A stretch of 64,000 nt of DNA. Source: Leptospiraceae bacterium (GTDB taxonomy: Bacteria > Spirochaetota > Leptospiria > Leptospirales > Leptospiraceae). The stretch is taken from assembly GCA_022402465.1 (NCBI GenBank), contig JAKRSH010000028.1, positions 109,467 through 173,466 of the forward strand, read 5' to 3'. The notes beneath the pieces are model-generated. The model did no database searches, was not told the origin of the DNA, and worked only from the letters and a program-made list of their open reading frames with translations. Positions 7,965 through 17,211 of this stretch are shown here, one piece after another (position 1 is the first letter of the stretch; each line of letters starts with the position of its first letter). The position numbers and the translations under genes were made by a program.

Positions 7965-8774
7965 TTAGAGCTTGTTCAATTTCCTGTATCTTGCTTCTAA
8001 GTCTTGGATAGCCTCATGCCCTTCTATGCCTAGACTTTCAGAGAAAGAGTTCACATAGAGGTCGATGTGGGATTGTACAACATCCAAATCTTTGTTTTGG
8101 GAATTTGCTAGAATATATTCTTTGGCCTCTTTTGGATTTTGCCAAGCAAGTTGGAGACTTTTCTTAATTAGGTGGTCAATTTGTTCTTTTGTGCCCTTGC
8201 CCAAACTTCGCTTAATTGCTATGCAACCAAGTGGTATGGGATAGGACGTTGTCTTCTCCCACCATTCTCCCAAGTCGGCAAGAACTTCTAAGCCAAAATC
8301 TTGGTAAGTAAATCTCTCTTCATGAATGATGACTCCAAGGTCAGCATTGCCCTGAGAAAGTTCGTGGATAATTTTATCATAACGCTTGTAATGTAGAGGA
8401 AGGTCAGAATTGCCAGCATACAATTGGAGTAGCAAATTTGCAGTCGTCATGCTACCGGGAGAAAGTATAGATTTCGCCTTGGCTATAGTAAAATCTGTCC
8501 CTTTTCTTCGTATCAAAAGAGGACCACAACCGCGACCTAAGGCTGAACCAGAATCTAGAATCTCATATCTATCGGCAACTTGGAAGTAGGCGGAAAAAGA
8601 GAGCTTGGTAATATCATATCTTCCAATGATTGCTGATTGATTCAATTCTTCCACATCTTTGAGCTCTTCGACAATTTGAATTCTGGGATCTAAATTAGAA
8701 TGGATGAGATTGTAGAAAATGAAAGTATCATTGGGACAAGGTGAATAGGCTAAAGTAAATCTTGATTCATTCAT
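7965..8774 (-). CDS. mqnD: 1,4-dihydroxy-6-naphthoate synthase MqnD
   Basis: A 269-aa protein matching MqnD of the futalosine route to menaquinone, which converts cyclic dehypoxanthinylfutalosine to 1,4-dihydroxy-6-naphthoate in the cytoplasm. It has the periplasmic-binding-protein-like fold typical of the family. The N-terminal YSPCPNDTFIFYNL signature, the central GRGCGPLLI stretch and a His in IIHEERFTY support the call. The length is normal. It is a lone gene with no other mqn gene beside it, convergent with the fibre gene. Confidence 0.88.
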   Translation of the reverse strand: MNESRFTLAYSPCPNDTFIFYNLIHSNLDPRIQIVEELKDVEELNQSAIIGRYDITKLSFSAYFQVADRYEILDSGSALGRGCGPLLIRRKGTDFTIAKAKSILSPGSMTTANLLLQLYAGNSDLPLHYKRYDKIIHELSQGNADLGVIIHEERFTYQDFGLEVLADLGEWWEKTTSYPIPLGCIAIKRSLGKGTKEQIDHLIKKSLQLAWQNPKEAKEYILANSQNKDLDVVQSHIDLYVNSFSESLGIEGHEAIQDLEARYRKLNKL

Positions 8775-8861
8775 AGTGAAAAAGTGTTTTCCTTATCGCT
8801 TTCCTTAATAAAATGGCAAGCACTTAGAGATTTAGAATCTATTCAACTGAGGTAAACTTTC

Positions 8862-9971
8862 GTGGCTATTAAAATACAAAAATACGGATTCTTTGCTGAA
8901 TGTATCATTCATATTGTGTATTTAGTTTCGAAGTTTGCCCTAAAGAAGGTTGACCATTACTTTTTAGACGGCAATCCGCGTCGCTTAGATCTACCCTACC
9001 CTACTGTTTATATTGCAAATCATGTTTCAGAATTGGACATACCTGGTCTAGCTACCATTCACAAACGCATTCAAAATCCACGCATACAATATACCATTCC
9101 AGTAAGGGAAGATATAGTGCAGAAAAATTTCTTAATCAAGGAATTTCGTCCCAAGGGAATACTAAAGTACATATTGCACTTTATTGATCTTACAGGAGTT
9201 TTACCTCTTTTATTTCGGATAGTTGGAGCAGTTCCTGTCAAGCGACCGTTTAGAGATAATGCAAGAGCCATGGTTAAGGATGGATCCTTGCGTGATCAAG
9301 TCGATAAGGACTGGACTATACTATCCGACAATATTGATTTAGGAAAGAATGTTGTCGTCTTCCCTGAGGGAGTGTTTAGCGAAGATGGCAATTTACGTGT
9401 GATAAAGAATGGAATCGCTCACCTTTCAGAAAAGAAGCCAGGCTTGAATTATTTTTACTTTAATTTCACCTATGACTTGCTCAGTGATAAGAAGCCATGT
9501 CTTCATATTGGTTTTGGAGAGCTTTTTCAAATAAATCCTGCATCAAAGAAAGAAGAAATCACTTCTATGATCAAAGAAAAATTATCTCGAGCTTATGTAG
9601 TGAATTCTGCGAACTTGGTTTCCTTTTTGATTCTAAACTCTGATTTATTTGTAGGTAAGGACAAAATTTGGATACAGAAATCCGTCTTGGATCTTGCTAA
9701 GAAAATCCATGACAAAGAAAATGCAATGGTAGAAAATGCCTTGCTTGATTCTCAAACGGAAACAATTGATCGCATACTCAGTGTTATGGTGAAAAGAAAG
9801 TTGATATCGATCTCCAAAGAAGGTATTTACACTAAGGGACCGAAATGGGAGATCGAAAATAATCCAGAGAAACCTAAAAGTTATAAGAGAGACAAGCCAT
9901 TTAGCTATCACAAAAATCAATTAAGAGCCTTCGAGCCTACTCTACTCAATACTATCAGTGAATACAAATAG
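8862..9971 (+). CDS. PlsC-type lysophospholipid acyltransferase-like protein
   Basis: A 369-aa protein starting at GTG with GAGG upstream. It has the LPLAT motifs: NHVSELD (about 53-59; NHxxxxD catalytic pair) and FPEGVFSEDG (about 167; substrate phosphate binding). The family transfers an acyl group to lysophosphatidate or related lipids at the inner membrane. The hydrophobic stretch ILHFIDLTGVLPLLFRIVG between the motifs would hold it at the membrane. It carries about 120 extra C-terminal residues without a recognised domain. The exact acceptor is unknown. Confidence 0.8.
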   Translation: MAIKIQKYGFFAECIIHIVYLVSKFALKKVDHYFLDGNPRRLDLPYPTVYIANHVSELDIPGLATIHKRIQNPRIQYTIPVREDIVQKNFLIKEFRPKGILKYILHFIDLTGVLPLLFRIVGAVPVKRPFRDNARAMVKDGSLRDQVDKDWTILSDNIDLGKNVVVFPEGVFSEDGNLRVIKNGIAHLSEKKPGLNYFYFNFTYDLLSDKKPCLHIGFGELFQINPASKKEEITSMIKEKLSRAYVVNSANLVSFLILNSDLFVGKDKIWIQKSVLDLAKKIHDKENAMVENALLDSQTETIDRILSVMVKRKLISISKEGIYTKGPKWEIENNPEKPKSYKRDKPFSYHKNQLRAFEPTLLNTISEYK

Positions 9972-9976
9972 AACGT

Positions 9977-11170
9977 TCACTGACTAATAAAGAATGTCAT
10001 TTGCTTGGTGATAAAAAGAATTCGAATTACAATAAATCCCATTAACAGGCCTGAGGCAGCTAGAAAGCCAAAGTCTTTGTATTCACTGTGGATCTGCTTT
10101 GCGAAAATCACTATGGGTATGGTTAAGACGAACATTCTTGCCAAATTATCGAAATTTCTCCAATAGCCTTCTTCTGCTATTGTCATTACAGCAAGCAAAG
10201 GAAGAAGAGGCAGCAATACTAATACAAGTTTCCAATTTCTTTGCTGTATTGCCTTTTTCATTTGTGTAAGATTTAGTATTAGAATAAGATACAATATAAA
10301 TAAGAAAATTTTTGCAAAATTTTGAACCCAAGATCTAATTTCGAAAATTAGGAAACCTTGGAAACTTTTTGCAAAGCCAAACAAAGGAAAGTCGACCATA
10401 TCTTGGAATCTTAAAGGCAGAGTACCTGGCTCAGGTATAGAAAGGGATCTTGTATAGAAATAAAAGCTCAGATAAATGGAAAGTGGTATTAGAACAGCGG
10501 TAAGCTTCTTCCAGTTTTTGTTTAGAATGAAGTAGATTAGAAGTGGACCAAAAATGAAAATCGAAGTCTCTCTTACAAATAAGGCTAAAAGCATGTAAAC
10601 TGCCCCAAGGAATATGGTTAGTAGAGATTTTTGTATGAGTAGTAAGGCTAAGGAGATGATACAAAATGAAACTAAAAGAGAATCTGAAACCAAAAGTTGA
10701 GTGCTTAAAAAGGAAAATGCAGAGAAAAGATAGAAAAGAAAAAGTTTTTTATTTTCATCAGAAAGCAAGGAATACATAGTTAGGCTAGAAAGGATATGGA
10801 AGAAAGTGAGTATACTTAATGATGCAATCACATAGAACTTCCATCCAATTAAATAAGCAATACTTCCTACGACAATGGAGAGACCTAACCTATGGAAACG
10901 AAAGTAAAAAGAATCAAGAACGGGAAACTCCAAGCTACCATCATTGAACAGGAATTGAGAAAGTAGGAAGAAAAATTGTCCATCATAGCCACCATCTTTA
11001 TAAATTACAAATCCAGAAGGTATGTATTGTGGATTTAAGTTTGCAAAACCCTCCCATATATTGATCATACTAGAAAGATTCAGATCATAGTTTTGCACTT
11101 TTGCATAAATTGTTATGGCTAAGATCATTAAAAAAGCAAAGATTGACAAGATTGGAAAAAGCTTTTTCAT
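9977..11170 (-). CDS. Polytopic membrane protein, glycosyltransferase-like (YDGQFF motif)
   Basis: A 397-aa integral membrane protein with about 10 hydrophobic segments. The periplasmic-loop motif GGYDGQFFF near residue 60 is shared by a family annotated as cell-surface glycopeptidolipid-formation or mannosyltransferase-like proteins, which resemble GT-C enzymes. In GT-C enzymes such an acidic loop binds the polyprenyl-linked sugar donor, so a role in envelope glycan synthesis is plausible but unproven. It converges with the acyltransferase gene, with 5 bp between them. Confidence 0.65.
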   Translation of the reverse strand: MKKLFPILSIFAFLMILAITIYAKVQNYDLNLSSMINIWEGFANLNPQYIPSGFVIYKDGGYDGQFFFLLSQFLFNDGSLEFPVLDSFYFRFHRLGLSIVVGSIAYLIGWKFYVIASLSILTFFHILSSLTMYSLLSDENKKLFLFYLFSAFSFLSTQLLVSDSLLVSFCIISLALLLIQKSLLTIFLGAVYMLLALFVRETSIFIFGPLLIYFILNKNWKKLTAVLIPLSIYLSFYFYTRSLSIPEPGTLPLRFQDMVDFPLFGFAKSFQGFLIFEIRSWVQNFAKIFLFILYLILILNLTQMKKAIQQRNWKLVLVLLPLLPLLAVMTIAEEGYWRNFDNLARMFVLTIPIVIFAKQIHSEYKDFGFLAASGLLMGFIVIRILFITKQMTFFISQ

Positions 11171-11205
11171 AGATCACAATATTTACAAGGATAGGGAGTT
11201 GTCCT

Positions 11206-12009
11206 CTGAAAAAAATTTTTGACACTATACAAAATATTTATAAATCTCTCGAAGAACTGGGTCCTAGAAAATCCTTTCAGATTATGCGTGGTCTTGGCCA
11301 CGAGAGGCTTATCTCCCTTTCTGAAAAAGCAGATAGAGATAAGATGCTCTATTTATCCAAGAGACTTTCAGATGATCTCATAATTGATTTAGTTCAGAAA
11401 TTGCCAGAGCCTATTCTTCTTGAAACTCTGGACAATCTACTAGAAGACGATATTGTTTATTTCTTAGAAAAGTTTCCTTTGGATGCAATCGTTCAAATTT
11501 CTATCACCATCCCTCCTTCGGATGTAAGAAAGATGGTTCTTGAACTCGGGAGAGAAGAATTGCTTGAGTCTCTTCAAAAAGTTGGCATTGATAAGTCTTT
11601 AATATTGTGGGAGAAGCTAGGAACAGATAGAGTTATAAAACTTGCTCTAGCTTCCGGTATGAGCCAACTAACAAAGATAGCCACAAGCCTTACCGTTGAA
11701 GAAAGTTCTAAGTGGATTCAAGAAAGGGGGATAGATGAGATTCCTGTCTTCTTAGAATTCTTCGGTGTAGACAATATGATTTCTTTATTTAAGACACTTG
11801 GCTTTGAGACGGCACTTGCACTTATCAATCAATTGGGCGCCAAAAAGATGATGGAAATCTCTAAAAAAATCTCAAGCATGAAACTTGCAGCAAAAGTTCC
11901 TAACACTATTCATCTTCTTCCCTCCAAGAAAAAACCAAAATCCAAGAAAGGGAAACTAGCAAAGAGAAAAAAGTCTAAAGTCAAATCTAAAAGAAAATCA
12001 AAGCCATAG
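11206..12009 (+). CDS. Hypothetical helical-repeat protein with Lys-rich tail
   Basis: No family recognised. The body is built of leucine-rich helical repeats resembling a MgtE-N or HEAT-like solenoid (DDLIIDLVQKLPEPILLETL and similar). It ends in a very basic tail (about the last 30 residues, mostly Lys, Ser, Arg and Pro) that may bind nucleic acid or acidic polymers. The first ATG (11284) has no Shine-Dalgarno. The frame stays open upstream with sensible coding (KKIFDTIQNIYKSLEELGPR), and a CTG at 11206 sits 7 nt after GGGAG. I therefore place the start there, giving about 267 aa, against 241 from the ATG. Confidence 0.6.
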   Translation: MKKIFDTIQNIYKSLEELGPRKSFQIMRGLGHERLISLSEKADRDKMLYLSKRLSDDLIIDLVQKLPEPILLETLDNLLEDDIVYFLEKFPLDAIVQISITIPPSDVRKMVLELGREELLESLQKVGIDKSLILWEKLGTDRVIKLALASGMSQLTKIATSLTVEESSKWIQERGIDEIPVFLEFFGVDNMISLFKTLGFETALALINQLGAKKMMEISKKISSMKLAAKVPNTIHLLPSKKKPKSKKGKLAKRKKSKVKSKRKSKP

Positions 12010-12074
12010 TCACAACAATAGTCATAATAAAGTGATATGTTTTTATCTGTTGCCTTACAAAATCTATCCAGGTA

Positions 12075-12779
12075 TTATTCTATAGAAAAGTTCTTCAGAT
12101 CTCCACCCTTCTCCTTTGCAGAATCAATTTCTTTACTATAAGCTTCGTTTCTAGATTGAATGGATTCAAATCTTTTAATTAGGATATCGTTTGTTACTGA
12201 ATTTGTATTTGGATTTATATTGAGTTTTTCTTTGGCGTAGTTTAAGATTTCTAATTTTTCAGCTAGCTCTTGTTTTTTCTCGGAATAAAAAAACAGTGAT
12301 TCATCGGAAGTAAGTTCTTCGCCTGTGAGTATTCTGTCCTGCAGAGAATCCATGATCTCATTGCGTCTTTTTTCTTTGGCTAGCTCTTGATCCGTTTTTT
12401 CTTTTGGTATGTAACGATTGTTAGGAAATAAGGCAACTAAAGGTTTGTATTTTTCAATGGCAAGTTTCTTCCTGCGTGCTCTTTCTTCAGGGCTGATTCT
12501 AGCTGGATCATATTCGGATGCTTTATCCGAAATTGCAGATTCTTCGGATTCTTTATCTGAGAATTCAAGAAAGCCATTGTTGGAATCAAATAGTGAGCCC
12601 TCCGTTTTTTCTGAAACCAAAGCATCTCTTCCATTTGCATAGGAATTTCTGGTTTGGGATTCATCCCTGGCTAATTTGCTTTTATTGGTTTCTGATTTAG
12701 AAAATAGCAGATAAGCGAGTATAAGCGAAACGCAAACTATAATGGTATAAAGTAAGACCTTTTTTATTGAATGACTCAT
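12075..12779 (-). CDS. Membrane-anchored charged protein behind sensor kinase
   Basis: A 234-aa protein with one N-terminal transmembrane segment (about 8-27, VLLYTIIVCVSLILAYLLF) and a long, highly charged Ser/Glu/Lys-rich domain outside the membrane, predicted to be helical and partly disordered. Its ATG overlaps the stop of the sensor kinase by 4 nt, so the two are translated together and it may be an accessory of that kinase. No homologous family recognised. Confidence 0.65.
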   Translation of the reverse strand: MSHSIKKVLLYTIIVCVSLILAYLLFSKSETNKSKLARDESQTRNSYANGRDALVSEKTEGSLFDSNNGFLEFSDKESEESAISDKASEYDPARISPEERARRKKLAIEKYKPLVALFPNNRYIPKEKTDQELAKEKRRNEIMDSLQDRILTGEELTSDESLFFYSEKKQELAEKLEILNYAKEKLNINPNTNSVTNDILIKRFESIQSRNEAYSKEIDSAKEKGGDLKNFSIE

Positions 12780-15088
12780 TTTTGTATTTCCACCTCAAAA
12801 GAGGAGCCCTTGCCCTCTTCACTTTGAAATTTTAATTCTGCCCCCATTTTTTCAACCAAAGATTTTACTATAGAAAGTCCAAGCCCTGTTCCACCAATCT
12901 TGCGATTGGATTCCGAAGGAATACGGAAGAATCTATCGAAAACAGAACTCTTGAATTTGTCTGGAATTCCATATCCAGAGTCCGTAACAGTAAAACGTAT
13001 CCATTTGCTATCAGACTTTAATGAGAGTTTCACGAATCCATGTTCTGTATATTTAATTGCATTTATATACAAATTGGAAACGATTTGAGAAAATTCAAAC
13101 CGAATTCCTTTGATCAAATGACCTCTTTCTAAATCTGCTGTAATTGAAATATCTTTTTCATTGGATAGGTGTGAATTCATATGCATCACATCTTCAATTA
13201 CTATCGCTGGATCAAATTCTTCCATAGATTCTGCTTCTGATTCATCTTGGTTTCTTTCGATTTTAAGAAGATTCTCAATCAAAAAGCTCAATCGCTTAAT
13301 ATTCTTATCAATGATACTAAGCATTTCTGAATTTTCTGGTTTGGAACGAATCAAAGAATCATTGGAAAGCAATTCAAAGTACCCACGGATATTAGTCATG
13401 GGTGATCTTAGTTCATGACTAATGTTGGAGATAAATTCATGCTTTGCTCGTTCCGATTCAATTCTTTCTCTATTGTCTTTAATGATAATTTGGTATCTCT
13501 TCTTCGGACTGACTAACATAGAGTTAATGGAAATGTCCACTCCAAGTCGATTCCCATCTCGTAGAATGATCTCACCATCAGGAATATGAAGCATAGAATC
13601 TGATCTCTCATTCTTAAAATAAAGGCTTGTACTTAGTTTCTGTCCACCAACCAAATCATCAATTTTCATTCTTGAAAGATCCATTCTGGAATAACCACTC
13701 ATCAAACGAAATTGTAGATTGGATTCAAGCAGTGCTCCAGAATCTGCATCAACAATGATGAGAGCTTCTCGTGAAAATTCGAAAAGGTATCTATATCTTT
13801 CTTCGGAATACTGCAAGTTTACAGAACTTCTATCAAGCTTGATTTCTAGAATGGAGTTAAAATTTTCTAGTTCAATGATTCTCTCATTCAGTTTAAAAAT
13901 TTCAGCATTCCAATAATCTAACATATTGTTTATATGAATTTTTACTCTATTATCTATGCGTAAGGTCTCATCAACATTTAGACGTGAATGAATATTCCCT
14001 TCTAGAATATCAAGGGAAATAGAAATAGCATCTGTTATCAAATGTCTTGTGTAATTTTGCTTTCGATAGTTTACGAGAGTTGGTGAGTATTGGTATTCGG
14101 CTCCTGGATTCTTAAAGTTAAAAGTCCTAACAGGAGAAGCCTCGGTATTATCTATGGCTTGCCAGATTTCATCAAATTGAAGAATGCCATTGATTTCTTC
14201 TAAGGAGATTTGTTTCTTTATAGTTCTAAAAAAGAAATCTTGAATTAAACTGTGGATATTTGATGCATTTCCTTTAACGGAGAATATGCGAGACTTGTCA
14301 AGTTTGTTCGCAAGAAGGATTTGCTTGAATTCACCAATGCGATAGCTAGGGTAGAAATGATTGAGATTAAAGTCGGTACTGAGTTCATCTATTTCATTCT
14401 TTGAAATTTCATTCAGGTATTTTATTGCTTTGCGAATTGCTCTAAGGATTTTATCAGATTCACTTGGGAATTTACTTACAAATTGTCCACCGAAAACGAA
14501 TAGAGTATTTGCAAAGGATTCAGGAATGGAATTATTATCGTATGAATTTGGTTTATTTTCTACATCTTCAAAATTTTGAAATTTGTTTAAGAAGGGATAA
14601 AAGTTAGAATCCCCACTCATTCCCAGAGTTGTAGCCTTTCGCAATTGATTTTCCATAAGATAGTATGGCAACTCTACAAAACGCAGTTTGGGCATTTTGC
14701 CTGGGAAGAAGTTCTCTACAAATTTCTCTGTGAAAAATCTTTCTATAGAAAGTTCACTTGGTACGGGTATAGTAAAAGTTTTGTTTACTAGAACATCACT
14801 CGGCTCAAAGAAATTTCGGGAGTAGAAACTAAGCTTAGAATGGGAAAGATATAAGCCTTTGTAGAGTCTCTTGACTTTCGATTTTTTGAGAAAGCAATCA
14901 TGGACATAAAGCAAGGTAGGAAGTTCCCCCGCATCAATTCTGCCCGATTCCAAGAGAGAAAAGATACCTTTGTAATCTATGCAGGATCTGAGATCAATAT
15001 CCAATCCCAGTTCCTCAAAGAAACCCTTTTTCTCAGCAATGGCTATAGGCAAGGAGCTGATTCTGTCGGTTATCATGATCTTAATCAT
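12776..15088 (-). CDS. Hybrid-sensor histidine kinase with NMT1/THI5-like domain
   Basis: About 770 aa from the ATG at 15088; a longer frame runs upstream to 15238 but would overlap the divergent gene. The N-terminal 300 residues resemble the substrate-binding domain of NMT1/THI5/NrtA transporters (start IKIMITDRISSLPIAIAEKKG). A helical linker, a PAS domain (about 430-530), the HisKA box FISNISHELRSP (His near 558) and HATPase motifs (NAIKYTEHG, DSGYGIPD, GGTGLGLSI) follow. No signal peptide or transmembrane segment is seen, so a small molecule is probably sensed in the cytoplasm. No response regulator is adjacent. Downstream is a coupled membrane protein. Confidence 0.85.
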   Translation of the reverse strand: MIKIMITDRISSLPIAIAEKKGFFEELGLDIDLRSCIDYKGIFSLLESGRIDAGELPTLLYVHDCFLKKSKVKRLYKGLYLSHSKLSFYSRNFFEPSDVLVNKTFTIPVPSELSIERFFTEKFVENFFPGKMPKLRFVELPYYLMENQLRKATTLGMSGDSNFYPFLNKFQNFEDVENKPNSYDNNSIPESFANTLFVFGGQFVSKFPSESDKILRAIRKAIKYLNEISKNEIDELSTDFNLNHFYPSYRIGEFKQILLANKLDKSRIFSVKGNASNIHSLIQDFFFRTIKKQISLEEINGILQFDEIWQAIDNTEASPVRTFNFKNPGAEYQYSPTLVNYRKQNYTRHLITDAISISLDILEGNIHSRLNVDETLRIDNRVKIHINNMLDYWNAEIFKLNERIIELENFNSILEIKLDRSSVNLQYSEERYRYLFEFSREALIIVDADSGALLESNLQFRLMSGYSRMDLSRMKIDDLVGGQKLSTSLYFKNERSDSMLHIPDGEIILRDGNRLGVDISINSMLVSPKKRYQIIIKDNRERIESERAKHEFISNISHELRSPMTNIRGYFELLSNDSLIRSKPENSEMLSIIDKNIKRLSFLIENLLKIERNQDESEAESMEEFDPAIVIEDVMHMNSHLSNEKDISITADLERGHLIKGIRFEFSQIVSNLYINAIKYTEHGFVKLSLKSDSKWIRFTVTDSGYGIPDKFKSSVFDRFFRIPSESNRKIGGTGLGLSIVKSLVEKMGAELKFQSEEGKGSSFEVEIQK

Positions 15089-15156
15089 TCTTCCAATTTG
15101 CCCTCGCCTAAAAAAAATACGATAGTTTTTCTGGTTTTTTGTCGAAGAGACATAAT

Positions 15157-15774
15157 ATGAACATAACAGATATTCCTTCTTTGCAACAGGTTTTTCGAAG
15201 AATGGGCGAAATTGAAAAAATTCTCGGATCGAAATCACCAGAGAATCTGGGAAATGTTGTTAGTCCAGGCAATCTAAATAGTTCTGTAAATACGCCAAGC
15301 TTCGAAGAAATGATGGAAGAGGCAGCGAGTCAAGGCTTGGATTTAGAGAATCCAAGAGGGACTCAAAATTTTTCAGGAAGTACAATCTCAAATCCTAGAA
15401 TGACTGAGGCTCTAGAGCAAAAGATTGCCTTGGAATCTAAGAAGAATGGAATCGATCCTAATCTAGTTAAAGCAGTCATCCAAACCGAATCCAATTTTAA
15501 AGCGAATGCGATTTCTCCTAAGGGCGCTATGGGGCTTATGCAATTGATGCCACCAACTGCTAAGATGTTAGGTGTTGAAGATGCGCTCGATCCTATGGAA
15601 AATATTGAAGGTGGAACGAAATTTCTCGGAGATATGATGAGTGAATTTCAAGATCGCAAGCTTGCCTTAGCTGCTTACAATGCTGGTCCAGCTGCAGTGA
15701 AAAAATACAAGGGAATCCCGCCTTATGCAGAAACACAAAATTATGTTAGTAAAATAGAAAAGCTTTTAAAGTAA
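15157..15774 (+). CDS. Soluble lytic murein transglycosylase-like protein
   Basis: About 205 aa. The C-terminal half (about 90-205) is a goose-type/SLT transglycosylase domain with the catalytic Glu in AVIQTESNF, then GAMGLMQLMPPTAKMLGV and the AAYNAGPAAVKKY motif. It cleaves the MurNAc-GlcNAc bond of peptidoglycan. No signal peptide is seen in front of the Ser/Asn/Gly-rich N-terminus, as in flagellar or rod-type transglycosylases that are exported by other routes. The ATG at 15157 is preferred over the in-frame TTG at 15139. It is divergent from the sensor kinase, across a 68-bp promoter region. Confidence 0.85.
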   Translation: MNITDIPSLQQVFRRMGEIEKILGSKSPENLGNVVSPGNLNSSVNTPSFEEMMEEAASQGLDLENPRGTQNFSGSTISNPRMTEALEQKIALESKKNGIDPNLVKAVIQTESNFKANAISPKGAMGLMQLMPPTAKMLGVEDALDPMENIEGGTKFLGDMMSEFQDRKLALAAYNAGPAAVKKYKGIPPYAETQNYVSKIEKLLK

Positions 15775-15781
15775 AAATATT

Positions 15782-17125
15782 TTACCTTTGAAGATTGCTA
15801 TAGCCTAAGAAGGATTGTTGCCAAATTATATAATCTTGGTACAAATAAAGTGTGGAAAAATGCCCAAGGTTCTCTTCCAATTTAGTTTTGTAAGAAGTAG
15901 AAGTTTTGTCAGAAACTATTTTATCTTGCAAGCTTTTGTTTAATAAAATAGACCTATCTCCCAACTGAATCAATTCACTACGTCGGTCTTTCTTGCGGGC
16001 TGGAAATCTTTTGGCTATATCAACTATATCAGCCTGCCAAATATCATCTAAATATAAATAGCTATTTGCTTCTCTTGTAAGAACCTCATAAAATTTATGC
16101 TTTAGCTTGGTCGCAAAATATATGTAATGCGCTGTAATAGGGTCAGAATAGATGGAATTCGTCCCTGCAAGTAAAGATTGGCTTCGAATAAAATCCTCTT
16201 TCTTGGATTCAAGTAAGTCATCTATAGTCTCATCGTATTTGCTGTAATTGAAATATACTGCTACAAGTATGCCAGCTACTAGAATCCCAGTAAAGGTTCT
16301 TGTGTTTAATTCCTTCTCTGTTCCCAAAAGAATATTTCCTATAAGTAAGGTAAGAAAGGCAGGAGCAAGATAAAGCGAAATAGAGACAGAATGGGACAGA
16401 AGTTCGAAAAAGCTTGAGGTTCCAAAAAAATCTAATATGGAAAAAACCACCAGAAGAACAAACAAGCTCAATAAATAAGTAACCAGAATGATAAATGGAA
16501 TATTCTTCCTTTTGTAAAAAACAGTAGTCCTTGCTTTATTGGAACTCATGGATCTAAGGCAGGACCAAACAGTAAATACAGTAAACCCAAGCAAGAACAT
16601 TCTCAAGTCGGTAAAGAAGGCAACAAGAAGCAGAGCCGGAAAGAGAAAAAGATCTAAAATTGTCTCCATACGAAAGGTATGGAAGATTAGTAAAATAAAT
16701 GTTAAACCAACTAGCTCATGAAAGAAGAGAATTGGAAATTCATGAGAATACGGAAGAAAGGCAGAAATGTAAACTAAAAAATGGTGATTGAACTTCCACT
16801 CCCCTTTGCGGAAAAGAAGAAGTATCAAATGCAAATTCACACTGAAAAGCAAGGCAGCTATGGATTGGAAGCTGGTCAGGTAATTCATCCCGAAGATGGT
16901 CTTCCAGAAAAAAACCAAAAGCACTGGAAGCGGTTCTTCCCATGAGAAAAAAGCTCCCTCTTCCGTGATGGCTCTTAAATTGGCAAGGAAGACATAACTC
17001 TCTGGATCAGCAAGCACTGGTCTAAGATTCAAATAGAGCCAAAAAATTCCAAATAAGATAAGAATGGAAAGAAAGAAGGCAATGGGATTGAGGGGGTTTC
17101 TTTCTTTGTACACAAATGTTTCCAA
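15782..17125 (-). CDS. Hypothetical polytopic membrane protein
   Basis: A 447-aa protein with about 8-9 hydrophobic segments in the first 300 residues, and a soluble C-terminal domain of about 140 residues rich in charged and aromatic residues. The layout (membrane bundle followed by a periplasmic tail) resembles GT-C-type or O-antigen-related membrane proteins, but I see no diagnostic motif. It is a single gene convergent with the transglycosylase (7 bp between stops). Confidence 0.6.
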   Translation of the reverse strand: METFVYKERNPLNPIAFFLSILILFGIFWLYLNLRPVLADPESYVFLANLRAITEEGAFFSWEEPLPVLLVFFWKTIFGMNYLTSFQSIAALLFSVNLHLILLLFRKGEWKFNHHFLVYISAFLPYSHEFPILFFHELVGLTFILLIFHTFRMETILDLFLFPALLLVAFFTDLRMFLLGFTVFTVWSCLRSMSSNKARTTVFYKRKNIPFIILVTYLLSLFVLLVVFSILDFFGTSSFFELLSHSVSISLYLAPAFLTLLIGNILLGTEKELNTRTFTGILVAGILVAVYFNYSKYDETIDDLLESKKEDFIRSQSLLAGTNSIYSDPITAHYIYFATKLKHKFYEVLTREANSYLYLDDIWQADIVDIAKRFPARKKDRRSELIQLGDRSILLNKSLQDKIVSDKTSTSYKTKLEENLGHFSTLYLYQDYIIWQQSFLGYSNLQR

Positions 17126-17211
17126 TAGTTTTTCTCTCTCCTGTTTAAAATTTAGCTGAAATTATTCCAGAAGATTTTAAGTTTTACATAAGAAATAAAA
17201 AGTTGGCATCA

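Noticed and set aside
9323..9332. TATCCGACAA half-site of the parA1 palindrome
   Set aside because: It lies alone within the acyltransferase gene with no matching second half; expected by chance.
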